A stretch of DNA of 64,000 nt from Streptomyces sp. NRRL S-244 (GTDB taxonomy: Bacteria; Actinomycetota; Actinomycetes; Streptomycetales; Streptomycetaceae), in assembly GCF_000717915.1 (NCBI RefSeq), contig NZ_JOCX01000028.1:1-64000 (forward strand), written 5' to 3'. The notes beneath the pieces are model-generated. The model did not search any database. It saw only the letters and a list, made by a program, of their open reading frames with translations, and was not told the origin of the DNA. Every line of letters starts with the position of its first letter. The first letter of the stretch is position 1. Below, one piece after another: positions 1 through 8,059 of the stretch. The position numbers and the translations under genes were made by a program.

Positions 1-83
1 TCCCGCTCCTCCCTCCCCTCCCTCCCATCTGCGCGCCGAAAACGCGTTGTGCCGCCGCCGTACGGCAGGCGAGGATCCGGATC

Positions 84-1703
84 ATGGGACATCTCGAAGC
101 CTCGCACCTGGAGTACTACCTGCCCGATGGGCGCGTACTGCTCGGCGATGCCTCGTTCAGAGTGGGTGAAGGTTCGGTGGCGGCCCTCGTCGGCGCCAAC
201 GGCGCCGGCAAGACGACGCTGCTGCGGCTGATCTCGGGCGAGCTCCAGCCGCACGGCGGAACCGTCACTTCCAGCGGCGGCGTCGGCGTCATGCACCAGT
301 TCGTCGGCTCGGTACGGGACGACCGCACGGTCCGCGACCTGCTGGTTTCGGTGTCGCAGCCGCGGATCCGGGAGGCGGCGGCAGCGGTGGACGCGGCCGA
401 GCACCTGATCATGACGGTGGACGACGAGGCCGCACAGATGAAGTACGCGCAGGCGCTGAGCGATTGGGCCGAGGCCCGCGGGTACGAGGCCGAGACCGTC
501 TGGGACATGTGCACGACGGCGGCCCTCGGCCTGCCGTACGACCGGGCCCGCTTCCGCGAGGTGCGGACGCTGTCCGGCGGCGAGCAGAAGCGGCTCGTAC
601 TGGAGGCGCTGCTGCGCGGGCCGGACGAGGTACTCCTGCTGGACGAGCCGGACAACTACCTCGACGTCCCGGGGAAGCGGTGGCTGGAGGAGCGGCTGCG
701 GGAGACCCGCAAGACGGTCCTGTTCATCTCCCACGACCGGGAGCTGCTGGCGCGGGCCGCGCAGCGGATCGTCGCGGTGGAGCCCGGCCCGGCCGGATCC
801 GACGTATGGGTGCACGGCGGCGGCTTCGGCACCTTCCACGAGGCGCGGGAGGAGCGGTTCGCGCGCTTCGACGAACTGCGCCGGCGCTGGGACGAGAAAC
901 GCGCGCAGCTGAAGCGGCTCGTGCAGGACATGCAGCAGTACGCGGCGCGCAGTGACGAGATGGCCTCGCGCTACCAGGCGGCCAAGACCCGGCTGCGCAA
1001 GTTCGAGGAGATCGGCCCGCCGCCGGAGCCGCCGCGCAAGCAGGACATCAAGATGCGCCTTCAGGGCGGCCGGACGGGCGTACGGGCCGTGGTCTGCGAG
1101 GACCTGGAGCTCACTGGCCTGATGAAGCCGTTCTCCCTGGAGATCTTCTACGGGGAGCGGGTGGCCGTGCTCGGCTCGAACGGCTCGGGCAAGTCCCATT
1201 TCCTGCGGCTGCTGGCGGGCGAGCCCGTCGCGCACACCGGAAGCCGGAAGCTGGGCGCGCGGGTGGTGCCGGGGCACTTCGCACAGACGCACGCGCACCC
1301 CGAACTCATGGGGCGCACCTTGGTCGACATCCTCTGGACGGAGCACGCCAGGGACCGCGGCGGCGCGATGTCGGCGCTGCGCCGCTACGAGCTGGACCGC
1401 CAGGGGGACCAGCCCTTCGACAAGCTGTCGGGCGGCCAGCAGGCGCGCTTCCAGATCCTGCTGCTGGAGCTGGCGGGCACCACCGCGCTACTCCTCGACG
1501 AGCCGACGGACAACCTCGACCTGGAGTCCGCGGAGGCACTGCAGGAGGGGCTGGAGGCGTACGAGGGCACGGTGCTGGCGGTCACGCACGACCGCTGGTT
1601 CGCCCGTTCCTTCGACCGCTACCTGGTCTTCGGCTCGGACGGAGTCGTCAGGGAGACCGCCGAGCCGGTCTGGGACGAACGCCGAGTCCAGCGCGCCCGC
1701 TGA
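84..1703 (+). CDS. ABC-F family ATP-binding protein
   Basis: This is a cytosolic duplicated ATPase of the ABC-F type, with two nucleotide-binding domains and no membrane segments. Domain 1 has Walker A GANGAGKTT (about residues 37-45), signature LSGGEQKR (about 163) and Walker B LLLDEPDNYLD (about 184). Domain 2 has GSNGSGKS (about 364), LSGGQQARF (about 447) and LLLDEPTDNLD (about 469). The charged linker between them (about 250-330) fits the ABC-F interdomain linker. The 539-residue length is usual. ABC-F proteins act on the ribosome, either in translation or in antibiotic protection; which applies here cannot be told from sequence. ATG start at 84 follows a purine-rich GGCGAGGA. A deleted copy of this gene lies at 3428-3622. 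Confidence 0.93.
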   Translation: MGHLEASHLEYYLPDGRVLLGDASFRVGEGSVAALVGANGAGKTTLLRLISGELQPHGGTVTSSGGVGVMHQFVGSVRDDRTVRDLLVSVSQPRIREAAAAVDAAEHLIMTVDDEAAQMKYAQALSDWAEARGYEAETVWDMCTTAALGLPYDRARFREVRTLSGGEQKRLVLEALLRGPDEVLLLDEPDNYLDVPGKRWLEERLRETRKTVLFISHDRELLARAAQRIVAVEPGPAGSDVWVHGGGFGTFHEAREERFARFDELRRRWDEKRAQLKRLVQDMQQYAARSDEMASRYQAAKTRLRKFEEIGPPPEPPRKQDIKMRLQGGRTGVRAVVCEDLELTGLMKPFSLEIFYGERVAVLGSNGSGKSHFLRLLAGEPVAHTGSRKLGARVVPGHFAQTHAHPELMGRTLVDILWTEHARDRGGAMSALRRYELDRQGDQPFDKLSGGQQARFQILLLELAGTTALLLDEPTDNLDLESAEALQEGLEAYEGTVLAVTHDRWFARSFDRYLVFGSDGVVRETAEPVWDERRVQRAR

Positions 1704-1765
1704 CCCGCCGCCGCTGACCCGTCGCCGCTGACCCGTCGCCGCTGACCGCCGCCGCTGACCGCCGC
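1697..1765. repeat. short tandem repeat around the ABC-F stop codon
   Basis: Several near-copies of a 14-nt unit containing CGCCGCTGACC follow one another directly across and after the ABC-F stop codon. They run into the hairpin at 1770-1800. Each unit carries TGA, so stop codons recur in the array. Slippage or repeated copying of the gene end is the likely origin. Confidence 0.6.
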
Positions 1766-1769
1766 CGCG

Positions 1770-1800
1770 CCCGCTGACCGTCACCGCGGCGGTCAGCGGG
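1770..1800 (+). terminator. hairpin terminator after the ABC-F gene
   Basis: An 11-bp perfect inverted repeat (CCCGCTGACCG / CGGTCAGCGGG) flanks a 9-nt loop about 70 nt past the ABC-F stop. There is no U-run, as is common in Streptomyces terminators. Confidence 0.55.
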
Positions 1801-1974
1801 GGCGCCGGTGGCGCGCCGCTCCCTCCACTGCGGGCGGCCGGGCCAACCGGTCCCAAGTGGTGGCCCAAGCAGGCGATCCTCCGGCCGTGGCTGCCACCAC
1901 TTCGGGCTGATGCAGCGTCACCTCTTCCTTGTGCCGCGTACCCCCGGCACCCCGCGCCGCCCAAGGAGAGGCCC

Positions 1975-2958
1975 ATGCTCCGACTCCCACGCCTGGCCAC
2001 CACCGCCACGCTCGCCGCCGCCCTCACCCTGCTCGCCCCCAGCACCGCGTCGGCCGACGAGCCGACCCTGTCCGATCCACGTGTCGTCGCGCCCTTCCAC
2101 TTCGACACCGGAGAGGCGCCGGAGAACATCGCCCTCGAACCCGACGGCTCCGCGAACCTGACCCTGGCCTACGCCAGGCAGGTCGTCCGCGTCGACAAGC
2201 ACGGGTCCTCTCGGCTCCTCTCGGTCCTGCCGGCCGTGGCGAACCCGCAGACGCCCGTCTTCGGCCTGGCCTTGGTGATGGGCATCGTGCGCGCTCACGA
2301 CGGCACCCTGTACGTCACCTACGCCACCGGAACGAGCGCGACCGGCATCTGGCGCATCGGACCCCACGGCGGCACGCCCGTCCAGATCGCGCAGCTCCCG
2401 ACCGACACGCTCCCCAACGGCCTCGCCCTCGACGAGCAGCGAGGGGTGTTCTACGTGGCCGACACGGCACGCGGAATCGTCTGGCGCGTCCCGCAGAAGG
2501 GCGGCTCGCCCACGGCTTGGGCCGCGGGGACCGCGCTCCAGCCCCTCCCCGAGTTCGACGGCTACCAGGCCGGCGCCAACGGCATCAAGCTCCACAACGG
2601 CGCCGTGTGGGTGTCCAACACCGACCGCCGGACGCTGCTGCGCATCCCCGTACTCCGCAACGGCGGCGCCGGCGCGATCCAGACCAAGGCGGCCGGACTC
2701 GACTGGATCGACGACTTCGCCTTCATCGGGAAGGACGACACGGTCCTCGCCACGCTGGGCATGGACAACGCAGTCACGCTCGTGCGTCCGAACGGCACCC
2801 ACGCGATCGTCCTCACCGCGCCGGACGGATTGTCCAACCCGACCGCCGTGGCAGTGCACGACAAGAACGTCTACGTGACGAGCTCGTCCTACTTTGGCCC
2901 CGTGACGAACCCCAACCTCCTCCTGGCCCACCTCGACCAGGGCCAGGGCCAGGGCTAG
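1975..2958 (+). CDS. secreted SMP-30/NHL-like beta-propeller protein
   Basis: 327 residues. The first 30 or so form a signal peptide: basic MLRLPRLATTATL, a hydrophobic core, then a cleavage-like STASADEP. The mature part repeats short strands of the kind seen in SMP-30/gluconolactonase/strictosidine-synthase-like propellers, for example TLPNGLALDEQRGVFYVADT and GANGIKLHNGAVWVSNTDR. Such proteins are often metal-dependent lactonases or simply ligand-binding propellers; no substrate can be assigned. The C-terminus is a short GQGQGQG tail encoded by a GGCCAG repeat that continues past the stop. ATG follows AAGGAGAGG. It is a single gene between two ABC-F copies. Confidence 0.8.
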   Translation: MLRLPRLATTATLAAALTLLAPSTASADEPTLSDPRVVAPFHFDTGEAPENIALEPDGSANLTLAYARQVVRVDKHGSSRLLSVLPAVANPQTPVFGLALVMGIVRAHDGTLYVTYATGTSATGIWRIGPHGGTPVQIAQLPTDTLPNGLALDEQRGVFYVADTARGIVWRVPQKGGSPTAWAAGTALQPLPEFDGYQAGANGIKLHNGAVWVSNTDRRTLLRIPVLRNGGAGAIQTKAAGLDWIDDFAFIGKDDTVLATLGMDNAVTLVRPNGTHAIVLTAPDGLSNPTAVAVHDKNVYVTSSSYFGPVTNPNLLLAHLDQGQGQG

Positions 2959-2981
2959 GGCCAGGGCTACCTAGCGACCCA

Positions 2982-3416
2982 TCACGCGGAGGCTGCTGCG
3001 ACGCAGAACTCGTTGCCCTCCGGGTCGGCCATCACCACATGGTGTCCGTCGAACTCCTCCAGGACGGTCCCGCCCGCCCGGACCAGACGTTCGGATTCCG
3101 CCTCGATCCGTGCCCATCGTTCGTCCGAAGTGCCGTGACCCGGCACTCGGACATCGATGTGGAGCCGGTTCTTCGCCGTCTTGGGCTCGGGGACCTTGAG
3201 GATGCAGAGGCGCGGACCGCCGCCGTCGGGATCACAGAGCCACGCGCCGTCGTCCACGGAGTCCTCCTCCGGCAGGTCGAACTGCGCGAACCACTCCTCG
3301 CGTGTCGTGAAGGGAGCAGGCGGCGGCTCGTCGACATAGCCCAGCGCCGTCTTCCAGAAGACGGCGAGAGCCTGCACGTCGGCACCGTCAAGCGTCAGAT
3401 CGAATCCCGCTGCCAT
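2982..3416 (-). CDS. VOC family (glyoxalase-like) protein
   Basis: 144 residues in the paired beta-alpha-beta-beta-beta pattern of VOC proteins. N-terminal LTLDGADVQALAVFWKTALG and C-terminal GHHVVMADPEGNEFCV are typical of the 'glyoxalase-like' Streptomyces type, where the C-terminal Glu is a usual metal ligand. The substrate is unknown. No convincing ribosome binding site precedes the ATG at 3416, and the ABC-F remnant begins only 12 bp upstream. The native promoter has therefore probably been replaced, and the gene may be poorly expressed. Confidence 0.85.
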   Translation of the reverse strand: MAAGFDLTLDGADVQALAVFWKTALGYVDEPPPAPFTTREEWFAQFDLPEEDSVDDGAWLCDPDGGGPRLCILKVPEPKTAKNRLHIDVRVPGHGTSDERWARIEAESERLVRAGGTVLEEFDGHHVVMADPEGNEFCVAAASA

Positions 3417-3427
3417 GGAGGAACCGT

Positions 3428-3622
3428 ACTGCGCGGGCCGGACGAGGTCCTCCTGCTGGACGAGCCGGGCTGGAGGCGTACGAGGGCATAGTGCCGGCGG
3501 TGGCGCACGACCGCTGGCTCGCGCGCTCCTTCGACCGCTACCTGGTCTTCGGCTCGGACGGAGTCGTCAGGGAGACCGCCGAGCCGGTCTGGGACGAACG
3601 CCGAGTCCAGCGAACCCGCTGA
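3428..3622 (+). pseudogene. internally deleted ABC-F gene remnant
   Basis: About 40 bp match the coding sequence for GPDEVLLLDEP in the first ATPase domain of the gene at 84-1703. They join directly to sequence matching its last 50 or so codons, from LEAYEG through HDRW, FDRYLVFGSDGVVRETAEP and VWDERRVQR to the stop. The middle 900 bp or so are missing and the join shifts frame, so no ABC-F product can be made. Deletion probably occurred between the two similar Walker B segments. The remnant lies in the same orientation as the intact gene, so this looks like a decayed tandem duplicate. Confidence 0.85.
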
Positions 3623-3677
3623 CCGCCACCCCACCATCCTGACACGCAGCACGGCCCCGGCACCGTATGCGGCGTCG

Positions 3678-3776
3678 GACAACACGGGTGCCATCGCCCT
3701 CTACGAGTCGACGGACTTCACCCTCCGCCGCCGCCCGTACTTCATCGGTGTACGCACCGCGGACGCTGCGGCCTGA
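3678..3776 (+). pseudogene. C-terminal remnant of a GNAT acetyltransferase
   Basis: An open stretch without its own start reads DNTGAIALYESTDFTLRRRP and on to a TGA. The pattern N-x-x-A-I-x-L-Y-E-S-x-x-F is the classical C-terminal motif of GNAT N-acetyltransferases. Nothing of the acetyl-CoA site precedes it, because the ABC-F remnant abuts. This is the tail of a lost gene. Confidence 0.6.
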
Positions 3777-3805
3777 TGGGGACTCCGTCCGCCCCGTTAC
3801 GACGC

Positions 3806-3841
3806 GCGTGGGGTGGGCTCCGTACGGAGCCCACCCCACGC
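3806..3841. terminator. strong 16-bp hairpin terminator
   Basis: A perfect 16-bp inverted repeat (GCGTGGGGTGGGCTCC and its complement) has a 4-nt GTAC loop. It sits between the remnants on the plus strand and the end of the FG-GAP gene on the minus strand, so it can serve both directions. Confidence 0.8.
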
Positions 3842-3856
3842 CGGACTGATCAGGCG

Positions 3857-4112
3857 TCAGAGGATGACGTCCAGGGCGTTCCAGCCCGTTCCCATGTAGT
3901 CACGACCTGCGAAGCTCACATTTCCGCCGCTGGTCGTGTTGGCGTAGACGTACAGCCCGCTCTGGGGGGTGCGGCCGACGATGTCACTCCTGCCGTCACC
4001 GTTGACGTCAGCGAAACGCAGTGTGTCGTACGTTTGCCAGCCGTTGCCGATGAGGGCCCGGCTACCCAGCGTCTGCGTACCGGTGCCTCCAGCGTGCGGG
4101 TACACCCACAGG
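3857..4112 (-). pseudogene. detached C-terminal part of the FG-GAP protein
   Basis: In another frame this stretch continues the FG-GAP gene with DLWVYPHAGGTGTQ, a further VCBS unit (ADVNGDGRSDIVG) and the natural end at 3857. It is cut off by the 10-bp duplication at 4115-4134. Removing one repeat copy would restore a single 1321-residue frame from 7832 to 3857. Confidence 0.8.
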
Positions 4113-7100
4113 TCACCCGCACTGACCCGCACTGTCGCGACCAACCACGTCCGTACGACCGTCGTTGTTCAGGTCGGCGAACCCCAGGGTGCCGTACGTC
4201 TGCCAGCCATTGCCGATGAGGACTGGTTTGCCGACGCTGTTCGTGCCGGTCCCGCCGGTGCCGGGGTACAAGTAGAGGTCGCCGTTGCGGTTGCGGCCGA
4301 TCATGTCGGTGTAGCCGTCGTTGTTGAGGTCAGCCGTGTAGGCGTCTACCCAGTAGTCCCGGTACCAGCCATTGCCGATGAAATACGGCGCATCGAGCGT
4401 TCCGGTGCCGGCCGCCCCGGTGCCGGGGTACACCCACACGTCGCCGTTGGCATCGCGGGCGAGTACGTCGGTGCGGCCGTCACCGTTCCAGTCCGGGCGG
4501 TTCTGGGAGCCGCTGGTCCACAGGCTCTGTCCGGAGGCGTTGTAGATGACCAGCACGCCGCGCGGGTGCAGCACGGCGTACGAGTACGGCGTGGAGGTTC
4601 CGCTGTTCCACAGTGCGGTCTTGCCGTCGGCCGTGTAGACGGCGAACTTGCCGTCACTCTGCATCCGGGCCGTTGCCCCCGGGCTCTGGGTCTTGGTGGC
4701 CCAGACGGGCTTGCCATTGACTGACAGGACGAGGTTGCCGTCGGCCTGCATGGTCAGCTTGGCGTTGCCACTGCTGATCTCCTGCCCTGATGCCAGGGTG
4801 GTTCCGGAAACAATGCGAGCCCCGGGGACGCCGTCGATCTCGATACGGCTTCCGAACGAGCCAACGGTCTTACCGTCGGCGGCCAGGATGCCAGGCCAGG
4901 CGACCAGGGTGTTGTCAGCCTGCCGAGCCCAGAGGTCGGGGATGTTGTCGCCGGTTACGTCACCGCTGGAGCCGATCATCGGGTATGCGGCCTGGCTGAT
5001 CGAGGAGCCGATCTTGGTACGTACCTGCGTTCCCCAAGTCGCGAGGTCGACGGCACGGTCCGCCTCGGTGGACGGCTTTCCGAGGGTGCTGTGGATGTCA
5101 CCTGTGGCGTTGTCCCGCAGCCACAGGTCGGGCACCCCGTCCTTGTCGAGGTCACCTGGGGTGATCACGGTGAACTTGTCCCAGTCGCTGCCGCCGACGA
5201 GCACCGGCTTCCCGTTGACGTCGATGCGCGCGCCGACACCGCCGAAGTACGCCCAGAGCTGCTTGCCCTGCTTCACCAGGACGTCCGAGGAATCGCCCGA
5301 GCCAAGGTTTCCGGGGGCAAGGACCTGTTCTGCGTTGTACCAGTGGTCGTCACCGGTCCAGTCCGGCCCGTTGCCAGCCCCCGAGCACCCCTTGGCAGGG
5401 TCCTTGAGCGGGCATCTCACGGTCAGCTTCGTGGCGTTGTCGACCGCGACACCCTGTCCGTTGTTGGGGTGGATGACGAGTTCCTTGCGGCTGACGCCTT
5501 CGACCTGCTGCAGAGCGAGGAGGTCGTTGTAGCCGTCGTCGTCCCAGTGACCGAAAGTTGCGACCTGAGCGCCGGCGAAGGGCTTGTCCGAACTGTTCGC
5601 CGTGTGGAACCTGCCGTTGCCCTGACCCGTGTAGGCGAGGAGCTTGCCGGAAAGGTCGTTGTTCCAGATGTCACGGTAGCCGTCACCGTTGAGGTCGCCG
5701 GGACCATCCGCGGTTTCGATCCGGTCTGCATAGAACTGGTAGGCAGTCGTGTCAGAGCGGTTGCCGGACTTGTCTTGGCTGAAGGCATACACGAAGTGCG
5801 GTCCGGCCGACGGCGGGATGAGTGAGAAGCTGTGAGAGGCACCTGCGGCTACCTGAGCGCTCTGCACCTGGGTATCCCAGTCGGTGAAGTAGCCGTACCA
5901 AGTGACGTCGGGGACGCCGTTGGCTTGAACTGTGAAAGTCCCGGACTGGCGGGCCTTGCCCGTTACATCAGGCCAGCCCGCGCTGCCGTCAGGGAAGGCG
6001 GTCGAACTGATCTTGGGTGCTTTGGTCGGCCGGGCACGGTCGATGGTGAACGTGCAAGTCTGTGCCCAGGCAGACGTGCTCCCGTCCTGGTCCTTGGCCC
6101 GGACGTTCCATGTGTAGCCACCGCTGGGAAGTTTGTCGTCGGGGATGGCCCAGCTGGCGACCCGCCCGTTGTTGGCCGGGAGGGTCTGGGTGAGGTACGG
6201 GGCGGACTGACCGGTTTTGAAAAGCTGGAAATCAGCGGACAGGTTTCCGCTGTCGCGGTCGGTGATCGTCGAGTAGAGACTGACGGTCGTGTCGCCGATA
6301 GAGCCGCCCTCGGCACACGGAACCCAGGGGAACGTCCCCGGATTGGACGGCGTGTCCGGCGGATTGTTGTATTCCGTCTCCAGCGTGACCGTCTTGGGGT
6401 CGAAGCGCTTCCACTGGTTCGTATCACCCTCGTCGGAGGCATACAGGCCCAGGGTCACGGCAGACCATCCGTTGGACGCGGACTCCTTGGCAGCCTGGGT
6501 GGCGTCGAATTCGACGTTTCCGGACTCGCACTCGGGGCGCCCCTTGGCTGCCTTGACCTTCTGCTGCAGGGCTCGACGGCCGGGCTGGTTGTTCCACGTC
6601 GTCTGCGGCGAGATGGGCCCGGTGGTCCACAGCTCTACCGGCGTTTCGGTGCACGACCACGCCCAGGTCTCCCTGACGCGGAAGGTCGACCTGATGATCT
6701 GTGCGCCCTTGATGTTGGAGGTGTCGAGCTCGAAGAAGGACCGGGAGAGCCCGCCGGTCACGGTCTCATAGCCGACGCGCACGTCCTCCTTGGTGTTCCA
6801 GTAGGAGTTGTTCGGCCAGGCGCGGTAGGCCCAGGCCCAGTTCTGTTGGCTGGGCCAGGCGACCGAGGGGTCGATGAAGACCGGGTACTTCGTGGTGGCT
6901 CCCTGAAGCAGGGCCTGGTCCGGCTTGATCTCCAAGGCGTTACCCACGATCGACGTGGGCATCTTGGCGTCCTTGGCCCCCGACGGGGCGACGAACGCGT
7001 CGGCGGGAGCCGCCTTGCCCTCTGCGACTACCAGGGCTGACGCGGTGGACTTGGCCGTCTTAACGGGTGCGATGGTGGTCGAGTCCCACATCATCGGGGT

Positions 7101-7832
7101 GGAGGCGGTGAAGACCGTCTGCCCAGCCGGATTCACGGCATTGATCGAGCCGCTCGCCGCATCGCTGGAAACGTTCAGGCCGACGGTGTCGAGCTTGAAC
7201 TTCAGCGTGGCAAGATCCGGATGCTGCGCCGCAGCAGCAGTCTTGACCACCAGGAGCTGAGAGAAGCCCTCGGCCTCGGCCTTCAGCTGCAGGTCCACAT
7301 CAGGCAGTACGTTCGCGTACGTCGCCACGTTCCCAGCGAGCGTCGGCTTGGGCAAGGCCTTCGGCCATGTCAGTGACAGCGTCCGCCCGTCCTTGACGGC
7401 ACTCAGCAGCGGATCTGCGCCGCCGCCGGAAAAAGCGACCTGCACGGCCGCCGCCCTTGGACTCACCTTCCCGTTCGAGTCGAAGGCAAGGGTGGGATCG
7501 ACGGCGACCCATACCCCCCCTCGCCGCACCCGCACCGTGGCGCCATAGCGCTTGACGAACCACTTGCCCGTCGGCAGAGCCCACGTGTCCGAGGTCTCCG
7601 TCCGTGCGGAAGCCAGCTCGTACGGTTGTCCGGTCTCCTTCGCCTTGGCGAGCGCGAAATCCTCGGCGGTCATGCGCCCTGCGGCGACCGGATCGGTGGC
7701 GGCGGCCGCTTCGACTTCCGGATAGAGAACGCACAATCCTGACGCCGACATTACGCAAGCCAGGACCAGCGATGCAGTTCTCAGAACCCCCCGTCCTGCC
7801 GGACTATCCGGCAGGCCCCCTCTTCTTCTCAC
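4113..7832 (-). CDS. secreted FG-GAP/VCBS and B-lectin repeat protein, frameshifted near its end
   Basis: 1239 residues as it stands. The N-terminus has a basic segment and a hydrophobic signal (TASLVLACVMSASG). About residues 330-480 resemble DNRLRE-type surface domains (RSTFRVRETWAW, TTWNNQP). The second half has seven FG-GAP/VCBS units with Asp-rich loops such as DLNGDGYRDIW, DLDKDGVPDLW and DWNGDGRTDVL, which are calcium-binding in the family. A bulb-lectin-like domain (about 1020-1110; LTMQADGNLVLSVNGKPVW, MQSDGKFAVY) lies between them. The frame stops early at 4113 because of a 10-bp duplication. It is divergent from the RHS toxin, a usual pairing in Streptomyces; a surface accessory role is inferred. 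Confidence 0.85.
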   Translation of the reverse strand: MRRRGGLPDSPAGRGVLRTASLVLACVMSASGLCVLYPEVEAAAATDPVAAGRMTAEDFALAKAKETGQPYELASARTETSDTWALPTGKWFVKRYGATVRVRRGGVWVAVDPTLAFDSNGKVSPRAAAVQVAFSGGGADPLLSAVKDGRTLSLTWPKALPKPTLAGNVATYANVLPDVDLQLKAEAEGFSQLLVVKTAAAAQHPDLATLKFKLDTVGLNVSSDAASGSINAVNPAGQTVFTASTPMMWDSTTIAPVKTAKSTASALVVAEGKAAPADAFVAPSGAKDAKMPTSIVGNALEIKPDQALLQGATTKYPVFIDPSVAWPSQQNWAWAYRAWPNNSYWNTKEDVRVGYETVTGGLSRSFFELDTSNIKGAQIIRSTFRVRETWAWSCTETPVELWTTGPISPQTTWNNQPGRRALQQKVKAAKGRPECESGNVEFDATQAAKESASNGWSAVTLGLYASDEGDTNQWKRFDPKTVTLETEYNNPPDTPSNPGTFPWVPCAEGGSIGDTTVSLYSTITDRDSGNLSADFQLFKTGQSAPYLTQTLPANNGRVASWAIPDDKLPSGGYTWNVRAKDQDGSTSAWAQTCTFTIDRARPTKAPKISSTAFPDGSAGWPDVTGKARQSGTFTVQANGVPDVTWYGYFTDWDTQVQSAQVAAGASHSFSLIPPSAGPHFVYAFSQDKSGNRSDTTAYQFYADRIETADGPGDLNGDGYRDIWNNDLSGKLLAYTGQGNGRFHTANSSDKPFAGAQVATFGHWDDDGYNDLLALQQVEGVSRKELVIHPNNGQGVAVDNATKLTVRCPLKDPAKGCSGAGNGPDWTGDDHWYNAEQVLAPGNLGSGDSSDVLVKQGKQLWAYFGGVGARIDVNGKPVLVGGSDWDKFTVITPGDLDKDGVPDLWLRDNATGDIHSTLGKPSTEADRAVDLATWGTQVRTKIGSSISQAAYPMIGSSGDVTGDNIPDLWARQADNTLVAWPGILAADGKTVGSFGSRIEIDGVPGARIVSGTTLASGQEISSGNAKLTMQADGNLVLSVNGKPVWATKTQSPGATARMQSDGKFAVYTADGKTALWNSGTSTPYSYAVLHPRGVLVIYNASGQSLWTSGSQNRPDWNGDGRTDVLARDANGDVWVYPGTGAAGTGTLDAPYFIGNGWYRDYWVDAYTADLNNDGYTDMIGRNRNGDLYLYPGTGGTGTNSVGKPVLIGNGWQTYGTLGFADLNNDGRTDVVGRDSAGQCG
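4115..4134. repeat. perfect 10-bp tandem duplication causing a frameshift
   Basis: ACCCGCACTG occurs twice in direct succession (4115-4124 and 4125-4134). On the coding strand the second copy turns ...DSAG-DLWVY... into ...DSAGQCG-stop. The event is a clean slippage-type duplication. Confidence 0.9.
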
Positions 7833-8059
7833 GCAAACTCCAAACCTGGGATAGATGCATCGACTCTACCCTCGACTACCCCAAGCTAGATAGCTTTGAC
7901 CTGCGACTTTATGGCAGCTTTATGAGGGATCGCCCCCTTTTATTGCTCAAGATCCACTTTTCGAACTTCGCTAAAGTAATTGGCCGATTCCTGCTTCTGC
8001 CATAGCGTCAGATGCGGGAAGTCGGACTGTTATTCTGCGCCCGTAAATTTAGTAGATAG
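7833..8059. promoter_or_regulatory. AT-rich divergent promoter region of the toxin locus
   Basis: 227 bp separate the two divergent starts and are clearly less GC-rich than the surroundings, with runs such as CCTTTTATTGCTC and GTAAATTTAGTAG. A small inverted repeat AAGCTA-GA-TAGCTT lies at 7883-7896. Promoters for both genes must lie here, but no -10/-35 pair could be fixed by eye. Confidence 0.5.

Noticed and set aside
3969..7040. Plus-strand frames opposite the FG-GAP gene
   Set aside because: They mirror the repeats of the minus-strand gene and carry no domain.
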